Shown here piece after piece: positions 8,121-16,145 of a stretch of 64,000 nt of DNA. The translations under genes were made by a program, and so were the position numbers. The stretch spans positions 156,345 through 220,344 of the forward strand of contig SZNP01000010.1 of the NCBI GenBank assembly GCA_005239435.1, in the 5' to 3' direction. Under the pieces are notes generated by a model. The model saw nothing but the letters and a program-made list of their open reading frames with translations, made no database searches and was not told the origin of the DNA. This DNA is from Halorussus salinisoli. GTDB lineage: Archaea; Halobacteriota; Halobacteria; Halobacteriales; Haladaptataceae. Position 1 is the first letter of the stretch. Each line of letters begins with the position of its first letter.

Positions 8121-8346
8121 ACTCTCGGCGCGCGCTGGCGCGGCGCTCACGAGCGCCGCGCCAACCGCGCGAGGGACGGCGGCCGCGGATGCGGCCGCCG
8201 AGGTTGGGGAGGCGTGTGGCCCGCGGTCGCGGGGCGGAGCGGTGCGGTTGCGGAAACTCCTTGGCTCAAGGAGCAGCTAGCTCCGACGATTTGCTCAAAC
8301 CGACAGACTAAGACGAGATTTCGTGGCTCACGGAGTAGCTAGCTAC
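8121..8346 (-). repeat. dispersed CTAG-containing repeat, copy B, with two perfect hairpins
   Basis: On the minus strand it opens with AGCTAGCTACTCCGTGAGCC, part of a 23-base exact match to 22887-22909. It then repeats a variant start (GAGCTAGCTGCTCCTTGAGCC), has CCTCCCCAACCTC, and ends in CGCGCCAGCGCGCGCC. Two hairpins stand out. Bases 8136-8163 have a 12-bp stem and 4-base loop; 8177-8200 have a 10-bp stem and 4-base loop. No gene is seen in 8067-8425. Confidence 0.65.
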
Positions 8347-8425
8347 ACGAAACCCACTCGTGGACTCGGCGCGTCGTCTGCCTCGTTCCGAAACCCCCTA
8401 ACCCGCCGACCACCGACATTCTGCC

Positions 8426-8974
8426 ATGCAAGGCGAACCCGAGGTGGCGGTCCTCCGATTGGGCCATCGGCCGGGCCGCGACGAGCGAATGACGACCCAC
8501 GTCGGCCTGACCGCGCGGGCGCTGGGCGCCGACCGCGCGATTCTGGGCGGCGACGCGAGCAAGTCACAGGGTACGGTCGAGGACATCACCGACCGCTTCG
8601 GCGGTCCCTTCGAGGTGGAACTGACCGAGAGTCCGAAGGCCGTCATTCGGAACTGGGACGGTCGAATCGTCCACCTGACGATGTACGGCGAGCGCGTGCA
8701 GGACGTGGAGGACGAGATTCGGGAGTCCCACGCGGAAGCCGGGAACCCCATCCTCGCCGTCGTCGGGTCCCAGAAGGTCTCGTTCGACGTGTACGAGGCC
8801 GCCGACTGGAACGTCGGCGTGACGAACCAACCCCACTCGGAGGTCGCGGGACTGGCGGTGTTCCTCGACCGACTGTTCGAAGGGCGCGAACTGGACCGCG
8901 AGTGGGAGGACGCCGACCAGACCGTCGTGCCGAAAGCGACCGGGAAGAAGGTCGTTCCCGCCGACGAGGAGTAG
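8426..8974 (+). CDS. tRNA (cytidine(56)-2'-O)-methyltransferase, aTrm56
   Basis: A 182-residue SPOUT-type methyltransferase. It modifies C56 in the T-loop of archaeal tRNAs using S-adenosylmethionine. Family marks include the opening EVAVLRLGHRPGRDERMTTHVGLTARA, GADRAILGG, and the knotted SAM-binding region ILAVVGSQKVSFDVYEAADWNVGVTNQPHSEVAGLAVFLDRL. The last 30 residues are charged and probably disordered. Length is usual for the family. It is a single-gene unit between two repeat-rich gaps. Confidence 0.93.
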   Translation: MQGEPEVAVLRLGHRPGRDERMTTHVGLTARALGADRAILGGDASKSQGTVEDITDRFGGPFEVELTESPKAVIRNWDGRIVHLTMYGERVQDVEDEIRESHAEAGNPILAVVGSQKVSFDVYEAADWNVGVTNQPHSEVAGLAVFLDRLFEGRELDREWEDADQTVVPKATGKKVVPADEE

Positions 8975-9481
8975 CGACCGGGGCGACGTAGAGTAACGAC
9001 TGCGACGCTCGGGGGGAGACGGAACTCCGCCTTTCATCCTCGAAAGCCCTGCGCTCACTACGAGATGGAGTTTGTAGTAGAATCACCACCGAGAACAGAT
9101 AGTAGGGGCCGCCTCGGCAGTTAGTTGGTCGAGCGCATCCCCGTATAGTGCGTCGCCGAGCGAAAGCCTCGGACCTCCTCAACTTCCTCCACCTCCTTCG
9201 CTCTCTCCGGTCGCTCAGTCGTCCACCAGAGGACGACCCGCGTCCTCCGAACAGTCGGTCGCACCGGAAGACGAACCGCGTCTTCCGAGCCTCGCTTCGC
9301 TCAGCGAGACTTCGCACTAGACGACCTCACACGGTTAGCGCAGTCTCGCGGTTCGAGACCCAGCGTGCGCCGAGTTCGGGTGGTTCGCCGAGTGCTATCG
9401 GTACGTAAAGATATATCTTTGAATTACTAAGAGAAATATAAATACGTCTTAAACGTAGGTGTTCGTTTCTCCAAGCGACCG
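8975..9481. other. gene-free interval with three tandem hairpins
   Basis: About 500 bases with no supported gene. Three short inverted repeats follow one another. GAGGAC/GTCCTC spans 9229-9247, CGGAAGAC/GTCTTCCG spans 9265-9287 (8-bp stem, 7-base loop), and CTCGCT/AGCGAG spans 9291-9308. The second stem is identical to the one in repeat copy A (2819-2841), so this is probably a diverged relative of the same repeat. Bases 9405-9460 are AT-rich. A GGTTCGAGACC string near 9350 is not part of a tRNA. Confidence 0.55.
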
Positions 9482-10822
9482 CTATGCGCTCCGAATCCGA
9501 CCGTCGAGGCGCACGTCGAGTCCCTCCTCGCGGGCGTAATCCACGATGGCGTCGTACTGAACGCCGAACGACTCGGTCACGTCCGTCGGCGAAATCGGTT
9601 CGGAGCCGAACTCGACGACGTAGGCGTTCGTGGCGACCGAGTACTCCGTCTCGGGGTCAACGGGGTCGCCGTCGAACCGGACCTCGCGGACGCACCCCTC
9701 GTCGGGGTCGTAGTCGATTTCGAGGCCGGAGAAGTGACCCCACCAGATTCGGCCCTCCTCGTCGTCGGGCAGGAAGACGGCCTCGACCAGTTCCCGGAGT
9801 TGCTCGCCAGAGACGACGGCGGTCTGGAGTCGCCCGCCGAACGGGGAGACGCCGACGAGGTCGGCCACCGTCACCTCGCCCGCCAGCGGGTCGCCGTCGC
9901 GGAGGCCGCCCGTCTGGGTGTATCCCACGTCCGCGCCGGTCGCCCACCGGTAAGCGTCGGTGACGAGGTTGGCGACGCGGCACTCCCCGCCGTAGCGCCG
10001 GTCGCGCTCGCGGGGCATCGGTTCCGTGACGGTGCCGACTACTTCGGTCAGTCCCGTGGCGTCCATCCGGTCCCGGAGCGCCTCGGCGACCGCCTCGTCG
10101 CGCCGACCGTCAGCGACTTCGTGGCGGGTCGCAGTCGCTCTGTCGCCCAGTTCGACCTCCCAGACGACCCGGCCGTTCGCACCCGGCCGCAGGAGCAGGG
10201 TTCCGTCGGACCGGTCGCGGCGCTCGCTGTGGACGTGGCCGCCGAGGATGGCGTCCACCCCGTCGAACTCGGCGATGGCGCGTTCGGTCTCGTCCCGGAG
10301 GTGAGCGAGGACGACGACGTGGTCCGCTCGATCCCGGAGCGGCGGAAGTACCTGCCGTACCTCCGCTACCGGGTCGGTCGCGGTGAGTTCGGTCGCGCCG
10401 GCCGCGATGTCGGGCGTCCGTGGGTCGGTCACGCCGACGAAACCCACGCGCTCGCCACCCCGCTCGACGACCCCCGTGGGAGAGGCGTCGGAGAACTGGT
10501 CGGTGCCGTCCTCGTCGTAGACGTTCGCGCTGAGCCAGCGTTGTGGAGATTCTCGAACGATCTCTCGGAGCGACTCCGTCCCGAAGTCGAAGTCGTGGTT
10601 GCCGAACGTCTCGAAGTCGGGGTCCACCGCGCGGAAGAAGTCCAGCGCCTGCCGGCCGTCGGTCCTGAGCGCGAGGACGCCCGGCGCGGTGTCGTCGCCC
10701 GTCCCGACGACGACGGTACGGTCGTCCCGAAGCGCCTCGATGGTTCCGGCGAGGCGACCCACGCGTTCGGGGTCGTCGTACGCGTTCTCGATGTCCGAGT
10801 AGTGGAGGACGCGGAGCGTCAT
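9482..10822 (-). CDS. 5'-nucleotidase/metallophosphatase family protein
   Basis: A 446-residue two-domain protein. The N-terminal metallophosphoesterase domain shows HYSDIENAYDD (residues 7-17), GTGDD (40-44), GNHDFDFG (74-81), VVLAHLRDE and GGHVHSE. The C-terminal 5'-nucleotidase domain includes NLVTDAYRWATGADVGYTQTGG and TVADLVGVSPFGGRLQT. The usual first metal motif D-x-H is D-x-E here (Asp10, Glu12), so metal preference may differ. No signal peptide is visible, unlike UshA-type enzymes, suggesting a cytoplasmic location. Likely substrates are nucleotides or other phosphate esters. Confidence 0.88.
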   Translation of the reverse strand: MTLRVLHYSDIENAYDDPERVGRLAGTIEALRDDRTVVVGTGDDTAPGVLALRTDGRQALDFFRAVDPDFETFGNHDFDFGTESLREIVRESPQRWLSANVYDEDGTDQFSDASPTGVVERGGERVGFVGVTDPRTPDIAAGATELTATDPVAEVRQVLPPLRDRADHVVVLAHLRDETERAIAEFDGVDAILGGHVHSERRDRSDGTLLLRPGANGRVVWEVELGDRATATRHEVADGRRDEAVAEALRDRMDATGLTEVVGTVTEPMPRERDRRYGGECRVANLVTDAYRWATGADVGYTQTGGLRDGDPLAGEVTVADLVGVSPFGGRLQTAVVSGEQLRELVEAVFLPDDEEGRIWWGHFSGLEIDYDPDEGCVREVRFDGDPVDPETEYSVATNAYVVEFGSEPISPTDVTESFGVQYDAIVDYAREEGLDVRLDGRIRSA

Positions 10823-10930
10823 CTATCCGAACTGTCGCGGGTCGGGCAAGTAATAGTGACGTTCGGAGTTTTCTCACTGCTCGCCCGATTCGAAATCTGT
10901 GTCCCCGAAACGGAGGGGCCTCTCCGATGG

Positions 10931-10938
10931 TTTTAAAC
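10931..10938 (+). promoter_or_regulatory. TATA box of the tfe gene
   Basis: TTTTAAAC lies about 25-32 bases before the ATG at 10963, the spacing of a haloarchaeal TATA element for a leaderless mRNA. No Shine-Dalgarno sequence precedes the ATG, which agrees. Confidence 0.55.
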
Positions 10939-10962
10939 GCTCCAACGCCCCAGTACACGATA

Positions 10963-11499
10963 ATGGCTTTTGAGGACTTACTGGAGGACCCAGTAATTCA
11001 GAAATATCTTCACGAACTGGTCGGTCCGAAGGGAATGCCGGTCGCCGCGGCCCCGCCAGACGGGGAAGTGACCGACGAGGAACTCGCCGAGGAGTTGGAC
11101 CTCGAACTCAACGACGTTCGGCGCGCACTGTTCATCCTCTACGAGAACGACCTCGCTACGTACCGCCGCCTGCGCGACGAGGACTCGGGATGGCTGACGT
11201 ACCTCTGGACGTTCCAGTACGAGAACATACCGGACAACCTCGAAGAAGAGATGTACCGCCTGCTCGACGCACTCGAACAGCGTCAGGAGTACGAGTACCA
11301 GCACGAGTTCTATTTGTGTGAAGTCTGCTCGATTCGATTCGAGTTCGGCGAGGCGATGGACTTCGGCTTCGAGTGCCCCGAGTGCGGGTCGCCGCTCGAA
11401 TCCATGGAGAACAGTCGGCTCATCGACGCGATGGAACAGCGAATCGAGGACCTCCGCGGCGAACTCAACGTCGAGCAACTCGAAGAGGCCGAGGCATAG
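10963..11499 (+). CDS. tfe: transcription initiation factor E subunit alpha (TFE)
   Basis: A 178-residue TFE alpha. An N-terminal winged helix spans about residues 1-105 (FEDLLEDPVIQKYLHELVG, with TDEELAEELDLELNDVRRALFILYEN). A zinc ribbon has Cys119, Cys122, Cys138 and Cys141 (CEVC...CPEC), followed by an acidic helical tail. TFE helps open the promoter with TBP, TFB and RNA polymerase. The ATG at 10963 fits the winged-helix start and the TATA box. The DUF2110 gene begins immediately after the stop codon, so the two are almost certainly co-transcribed. Confidence 0.95.
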   Translation: MAFEDLLEDPVIQKYLHELVGPKGMPVAAAPPDGEVTDEELAEELDLELNDVRRALFILYENDLATYRRLRDEDSGWLTYLWTFQYENIPDNLEEEMYRLLDALEQRQEYEYQHEFYLCEVCSIRFEFGEAMDFGFECPECGSPLESMENSRLIDAMEQRIEDLRGELNVEQLEEAEA

Positions 11500-12174
11500 A
11501 TGGTCGTACTCGCAACGAAGGTGTACGTGCAGGGCGACGCCCGCGAACGCTCGCTCGACGCGCTCCGGTCGCTCGTCGGCAACGAAATCGAAGATTTGGA
11601 CGTGGAGTACACCGTGGGCGTACGCCGCGACGAGTTCGCAGTCGTCACCATCGAAGGAGACGACGAGGTCGTCGCGCGCAACATCCTGCGCGAGGAGTTC
11701 GGCGAAATCACCCCCGACTTCGAGGCAGGCGAGACCTACGTCGGCACGCTCGAAGCGTGGGACGAGGACGGCTTCGTCCTCGACGCGGGCGAGGAGGTTC
11801 GCGTCCCCGCGAGCGAACTCGGTCTCGGACAGGGGACGCCGGTCCAAATCGTCGAGCGGTTCGGACTCGTCCAGCACATGCCGCTCCGGTTCGTCTTCGC
11901 CGAAGACGGCGAGAGCCACCGTCTCGCCGACGCCGAGCGCGACCGTCTCTACGACTGGACTCGCGGCGCGGGCCGCGTCAACGTCAACAGCGCGACCCGC
12001 GGCGAGGTGCGCGCGACGGTCAACCGCGCGGGCCACGCCCGCGACATCGTGACGGTAGAGCGTCTCGGTCTCCTAGAGCAGAGCATCGTCTGCAAGGACG
12101 AAACCGACCCGCCGGGCCTGCTCGCGGCTATCGGCGACTACCTGCCAGCGGAAATTCGGTGCGTAATTCCGTAA
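11500..12174 (+). CDS. DUF2110 family protein
   Basis: A 224-residue protein matching the archaeal DUF2110 family. It has an N-terminal alpha/beta part (VVLATKVYVQGDARERSLDALRS), then a strand-rich OB-like segment (GETYVGTLEAWDEDGFVLDAG, with RVPASELGLGQGTPVQIVERFGLVQHMPL). A C-terminal region follows with RVNVNSATRGEVRATVNRAGHARDIVTVERLGLLEQSIVC. The ATG directly follows the tfe stop with no gap. The link to tfe suggests a role in transcription or RNA handling, but no biochemical function is known to me. Confidence 0.88.
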   Translation: MVVLATKVYVQGDARERSLDALRSLVGNEIEDLDVEYTVGVRRDEFAVVTIEGDDEVVARNILREEFGEITPDFEAGETYVGTLEAWDEDGFVLDAGEEVRVPASELGLGQGTPVQIVERFGLVQHMPLRFVFAEDGESHRLADAERDRLYDWTRGAGRVNVNSATRGEVRATVNRAGHARDIVTVERLGLLEQSIVCKDETDPPGLLAAIGDYLPAEIRCVIP

Positions 12175-12181
12175 CCACAGC

Positions 12182-12952
12182 ATGAATCGGCGACTCCTAC
12201 TCGCGTTCGCGTCGGTCGCGCTCCTCGCCCTCAGCGCCGGATGCGCGGGTATCTTCGGCGGCGACCAGATAAGCGAGAAGCGTCTCGAAGGCGACGGCAA
12301 CGCGACCTACGAGTGGAACAACTCCGCCGCGGTGACGCTCAACATCACCGGCGGCGAGTATCAGGCGGTGTACGACTTCGAGAACCGGTCTGAACTCAGC
12401 ATCTTCGAGCGCGAGTCGCTCGGCGAGAAGACCCCCGTCGAAGTCGGCACGGTCAGGTTCCAGTACCCGAACGGGACGGTCGTCACCCTCGGACAGGAGC
12501 GCGTTCAGAAGAAAGACTCCCGGACGGTCTTCCTGCTCCCCGCCGAGGACGGGAAACTCGCCTACACCGCACCGCACCGCGGCAAGTCGTTCAGCACGCC
12601 GACGTACGTCGAAGGCTCGTACGAGGTCATCCTCCCGGCGGGGATGCGGGTCGGGACACCGATTCTGAGTCAGGTCCGGCCGAACGCCGACGACAGGTCA
12701 CAAATCGACGGTCGGGTCCACCTCAGTTGGGCCGAGGTGACGGCGGACAACGTCGTCGTACGCTACTACCTCGCGCGCGACCTCACCATCTTCACGGGAA
12801 TCATCGCCGCCGGTATTCTGCTCGCGCTGCTCGGGTTAGCCTACTTCCGCCTCCAGATTCGGCAACTCGAACGCGAGCGCGAGGAGATGGGCCTGAACGT
12901 CGACACCAGCGACGACGAGTTCGACCAAGGCCCGCCGCCGGGGATGGGGTAG
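12182..12952 (+). CDS. DUF5803-like membrane-anchored lipoprotein
   Basis: A 256-residue protein with a lipobox signal peptide (LLALSAGC, Cys21) followed by a beta-rich exterior domain containing many N-x-S/T sequons (NAT, NNS, NIT, NRS, NGT). One transmembrane helix lies at about residues 200-222 (TIFTGIIAAGILLALLGLAYF), and the acidic cytoplasmic tail is coiled (RQLEREREEMG). It follows DUF2110 by seven bases, so it is probably in the tfe operon. A T5 run just after the stop may end the transcript. The arrangement is a lipid-anchored domain plus a membrane stem. Function is unknown. Confidence 0.8.
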   Translation: MNRRLLLAFASVALLALSAGCAGIFGGDQISEKRLEGDGNATYEWNNSAAVTLNITGGEYQAVYDFENRSELSIFERESLGEKTPVEVGTVRFQYPNGTVVTLGQERVQKKDSRTVFLLPAEDGKLAYTAPHRGKSFSTPTYVEGSYEVILPAGMRVGTPILSQVRPNADDRSQIDGRVHLSWAEVTADNVVVRYYLARDLTIFTGIIAAGILLALLGLAYFRLQIRQLEREREEMGLNVDTSDDEFDQGPPPGMG

Positions 12953-12989
12953 CGTCCTCTTTTTATCTGCGGAACCCCTACCGGATTCC

Positions 12990-13679
12990 ATGCAGGTAGC
13001 CCTCGTCACCGTCGGCGACGAACTGCTGGCGGGCGACACCGTGAACACCAACGCCGCGTGGCTGGGCGAACGCCTCGCCGACCGCGGCGCGAGCGTCGAA
13101 CGCGTCGTGGTCGTCCCCGACCGAGTGGCCGACATCGCCCGCGTCATCAACGAGTTGCGGGCCGAGTACGACGCCGTCCTCGTCACCGGCGGTCTCGGGC
13201 CGACCCACGACGACCTGACGATGGAGGCGGTCGCGGCCGCGGTCGGCGTCCCGGTCGAAGAACACGACGAGGCCGTGGCGTGGATTACCGACCACACCGA
13301 CTACGAACACGCCGACCTCGTGGACGGGACGACCCACCTCCCGAAGGGGTCGCGGATGCTCCCGAATCCAGCGGGCGTGGCTCCGGGGTGCGTCATCGAG
13401 GGCATCTACGTCCTGCCGGGCGTCCCCGACGAGATGGAAGCGATGTTCGAGTCGGTCGCCGACGAGTTCTCGGGCGAGTACCGCCACGTCCGGACCGTCG
13501 AGGCCGACGAACCCGAGAGCGCGCTCGTCGAACGAATGGCAGAGCTACGCGACCGATTCGACGTGACCATCGGAAGCTACCCCGGCGACCACGTCCGAAT
13601 CAAGTTACAGAGTACAGACGAGGACGAACTCGAACGCGCGGCGGCGTGGCTCCGCGAGCGCGTCGAACCGAACGAGTGA
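12990..13679 (+). CDS. molybdopterin-binding domain protein, CinA-like
   Basis: A 229-residue protein. Its MoCF/MogA-like domain covers about residues 1-165: VALVTVGDELLAGDTVNTNAAWLGERL, VLVTGGLGPTHDDLTMEAVA, and LPKGSRMLPNPAGVAPGC with YVLPGVPDEMEAMFE. This is the CinA N-terminal layout without the C-terminal deamidase domain. A possible TATA (TTTTTATC) lies 22-30 bases upstream of the ATG. CinA-type domains are associated with nucleotide pyrophosphatase activity on ADP-ribose and NMN. A molybdenum cofactor role is also possible, since this genome encodes molybdoenzymes. Confidence 0.88.
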   Translation: MQVALVTVGDELLAGDTVNTNAAWLGERLADRGASVERVVVVPDRVADIARVINELRAEYDAVLVTGGLGPTHDDLTMEAVAAAVGVPVEEHDEAVAWITDHTDYEHADLVDGTTHLPKGSRMLPNPAGVAPGCVIEGIYVLPGVPDEMEAMFESVADEFSGEYRHVRTVEADEPESALVERMAELRDRFDVTIGSYPGDHVRIKLQSTDEDELERAAAWLRERVEPNE

Positions 13680-13759
13680 CTGATCTGTAACGCGGCCGAG
13701 GTCCGGAGACCGTACGCGCGACGTCGTCGCTCCGGTTTTTCGACCCGGGGTGACTGGAG

Positions 13760-13870
13760 CTATCGGTAGAGGTACGCCAGCCACGCGGCCGTGATCAGGA
13801 TTCCAAGAACGCCAGTGACGATACCTGCGGCGTTAGCCGGAACGGTCGCCGATTCTGCGAGTACGAACAT
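13760..13870 (-). CDS. 36-residue single-helix membrane protein
   Basis: A very short reading frame with a complete ATG and stop. The peptide begins MFVLAESATVPANA, continues with one strongly hydrophobic helix (AGIVTGVLGILITAAWLAYL) and ends in YR. Third positions are mostly G/C as in neighbouring genes. It is convergent with the CinA-like gene and divergent from the 14172 gene. I do not recognise a named family. Small one-helix proteins of this kind are common in haloarchaea but poorly annotated. Confidence 0.6.
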   Translation of the reverse strand: MFVLAESATVPANAAGIVTGVLGILITAAWLAYLYR

Positions 13871-14113
13871 GACCGACGATTCCGGGTGAGTTCCCTTAAC
13901 GCTTGTCAACCCCGTCGGGGAGTCCCGATTTCGTCGGGGGAAACCCGTCGTTGACGCGGCGAACGGTTCGGAAACCTCGGCGTAACTTGACGTTTCTTTC
14001 TCCGCAAAAACCGGTTTTTTCGACGCCGAAAGTCCGGAAATACACCGTTGTCCGGTTAAACAATCAGTAACGGTCGGACCGGTTTATCTGTATTTCCGTC
14101 GAATCCTCGCTTG

Positions 14114-14165
14114 CCCACGAGGGGCGTCATCCTCGAACTGGAGAACGACGCCCACGTGGGGGTGA
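14114..14165 (+). promoter_or_regulatory. 5' UTR hairpin abutting a Shine-Dalgarno sequence
   Basis: Two stacked 6-bp stems, CCCACG/CGTGGG and GGCGTC/GACGCC, pair 14114-14128 with 14147-14160 around an 18-base loop. The hairpin ends one base before GGTGAG (14161-14166), which lies six to seven bases ahead of the ATG at 14172. A TATA-like GGTTTATCTG lies upstream near 14081. This gene therefore has a structured leader and a real Shine-Dalgarno site, unusual among the many leaderless-looking genes here. Confidence 0.55.
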
Positions 14166-14171
14166 GAAATA

Positions 14172-14870
14172 ATGTCAGAACAGTATCAACAGCCGACGGG
14201 GAGTATGGGACAGCAGACGTACGGTCAGACGGGCCAGCAACAGATGGGCCAGCAGCCGATGCAAACGGGTCAGACAGGCCAGCAGATGGGTGGCCAGCAG
14301 ATGGGTGGTCAACAGGCCGGTCAGAGCCACCGGATGACCCACGAGCGCGTCGGCCAGCAGTTCGAGGCGGAGATGACCAACGAACTCAACGAGGCGCTCG
14401 AATCCTTCGACCGCGTGGTCGAAATCGCAGAGTGGTGCGCCGACAAGTGCATCGAGAGCGGTCCGCAGATGGCCGAGTGCGCTCGACTCTGTGAGGACCT
14501 CTCCGACCTCGCGTCGCTGAACGAGAAACTCATCGCACGCGACTCTATCAACGGACCGGAGGTCGCCGAAGCGTTCCTGAAGGTGGCCCAGCAGGGACTG
14601 CCGATTCTACAGCAGTACCAACAGCCACACGTCCAGGAGACGTACCAGGCGGTCCAGCAGGCCCTCGACTCGACGAACAGGTTGCTCGACTCCATCAGCG
14701 GCGGCCAGCAGAGTCCGACGATGGGCATCCGCGAGCAGGTTCAGGGCGCGCAGGGCCAGCAGCCGATGGGTCAACAGTCGATGGGCCAGCAACCGCAGGG
14801 CCAGCAACCGCAGGGCCAGTCGTTCCAACAGCCACAAGGCGGACAGTTTCAGGGCACGCAGTCCTACTGA
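14172..14870 (+). CDS. glutamine-rich protein with a CxxxC helical core
   Basis: A 232-residue protein in three parts. Residues 1-52 are Gln/Gly/Met repeats (units like GQQMGGQQ). Residues about 53-178 form an alpha-helical core with Cys89-x3-Cys93 and Cys103-x3-Cys107 (EWCADKCIESG, AECARLCEDL), resembling cysteine-rich four-helix copper-binding proteins of the DUF326/Csp type. Residues 179-232 are again Gln-rich (GQQPQGQQPQGQ). The flanks have the composition of prion-like disordered regions and are not acidic, unlike most of this proteome. Metal storage, a scaffold role or a condensate role are all possible. The family assignment is uncertain. Confidence 0.75.
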   Translation: MSEQYQQPTGSMGQQTYGQTGQQQMGQQPMQTGQTGQQMGGQQMGGQQAGQSHRMTHERVGQQFEAEMTNELNEALESFDRVVEIAEWCADKCIESGPQMAECARLCEDLSDLASLNEKLIARDSINGPEVAEAFLKVAQQGLPILQQYQQPHVQETYQAVQQALDSTNRLLDSISGGQQSPTMGIREQVQGAQGQQPMGQQSMGQQPQGQQPQGQSFQQPQGGQFQGTQSY

Positions 14871-14963
14871 ATAGCCCCTGCCACTGCGTCGGCAGCACTC
14901 TTTTTCGTCCCGGCGGAGCGTCGCATCGGACCGTTTTTGCGCCCGACTCACGTAGCCACGTCC

Positions 14964-16088
14964 ATGCGAACCATCGGCGTCGTCGTCAATCCCATCGCCG
15001 GAATGGGTGGCCGAGTAGGCCTGAAAGGCACCGACGGGAAGGTCGAGGAGGCACGCGAGCGCGGCGCGGAGGCGCGCGCGCCCGACCGAGCAGTGGCGGC
15101 CCTGCGCGCGCTGGCGGAGCGCAACCCGGACGCCGAGATTCTGACCTACGGCGGCGAGATGGGCGAGCGCGAGGCCCGGGAGGCGGGGTTCGACCCGAAC
15201 GTGGTCGGCGGTCCTGCGAGCGACGAAGCCACGGCCGACGAAGCCACGACTGCCGAGACGAACGCAGTGGCCGTCCGAACGACCGCCGAGGACACCCGCG
15301 AGGCGGTCCGGCGGTTCGCCGCCGAAGGGGTAGACCTCGTCCTGTTCGTCGGCGGCGACGGGACCGCGGTGGACGTGGCCGAGACGCTGGACGAACGAGG
15401 GGCCGAGATTCCAATCCTGGGCGTTCCCGCGGGGGTGAAGGTGTATTCGGCGGTGTTCGCCGTCACGCCCGAGGCCGCGGGCCGAGTCGCCGCGGCATTC
15501 GACCGGACCGAGACCCGCGAAGTCAACGACATCGACGAGGAGGCCTACCGGGAGGGCGAGGTCCGGGCCGAACTGAAGGCACTCGCCGAGGTGCCGGTCG
15601 CCGATGACCTCCAGTCGAGCAAGCAGGTCGGCGGAGGAACCGTCGAGAGTCTGGCGGCCGGAGTGGCCGACGAAATCCGGTCGAGCGAGGCCACGACCTA
15701 CGTTCTCGGTCCGGGAAGCACCGTCGGCGCGATTCAGTCGGAACTCGGCCACGAGGGGTCGCCGCTCGGGGTCGACCTCTGGCGGGACGGCGAAGTGCTG
15801 GTCGAGGACGTCACCGCCGACGAGATTCTGGCGAATCTCGGCGACAAAAACGTCGTCGTGGTGTCTCCCATCGGCGGACAGGGGTTCGTCTTCGGCCGTG
15901 GCAACGACCAGATTTCCCCCGACGTGATTCGCAGGTCCGAGGTCGAAGTGGTCGCGTCGAAGCCGAAACTCGACGGAATCGGCGTCCTCCGGGTCGATAC
16001 CGGCGACGACGAGGTGGACGACTCCCTGCGCGGGTGGCGGAAGGTCCGAGTCGGCCGGTTCGAGCGTCGGATGATGAAGGTCGTTTAA
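14964..16088 (+). CDS. ATP-NAD kinase family protein
   Basis: A 374-residue protein of the NAD kinase-like group often annotated as ATP-NAD kinase. Marks are VVVNPIAGMGGRVGLKGTDG at the start, LVLFVGGDGTAVDVAE (residues about 121-136), ILGVPAGVKVYSAVFAVTPEAAG, and YVLGPGSTVGAIQSELG further on. It is longer than ordinary NadK (about 275-300). The family includes enzymes acting on nucleotides or small polyols, so the substrate is unsure. The ATG at 14964 is used because the family starts with the hydrophobic strand RTIGVVVNP. It lies about 55 bases before the PhoU-like gene. Confidence 0.85.
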   Translation: MRTIGVVVNPIAGMGGRVGLKGTDGKVEEARERGAEARAPDRAVAALRALAERNPDAEILTYGGEMGEREAREAGFDPNVVGGPASDEATADEATTAETNAVAVRTTAEDTREAVRRFAAEGVDLVLFVGGDGTAVDVAETLDERGAEIPILGVPAGVKVYSAVFAVTPEAAGRVAAAFDRTETREVNDIDEEAYREGEVRAELKALAEVPVADDLQSSKQVGGGTVESLAAGVADEIRSSEATTYVLGPGSTVGAIQSELGHEGSPLGVDLWRDGEVLVEDVTADEILANLGDKNVVVVSPIGGQGFVFGRGNDQISPDVIRRSEVEVVASKPKLDGIGVLRVDTGDDEVDDSLRGWRKVRVGRFERRMMKVV

Positions 16089-16145
16089 GGAACAATAATT
16101 GTCTACTAGTGAAGTTTAAGGTCTTAGGGTGCCGAGGGTCTCCAC

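Noticed and set aside
9345..9370. GGTTCGAGACC string resembling a tRNA T-arm
   Set aside because: No matching acceptor, D or anticodon arms can be folded around it.
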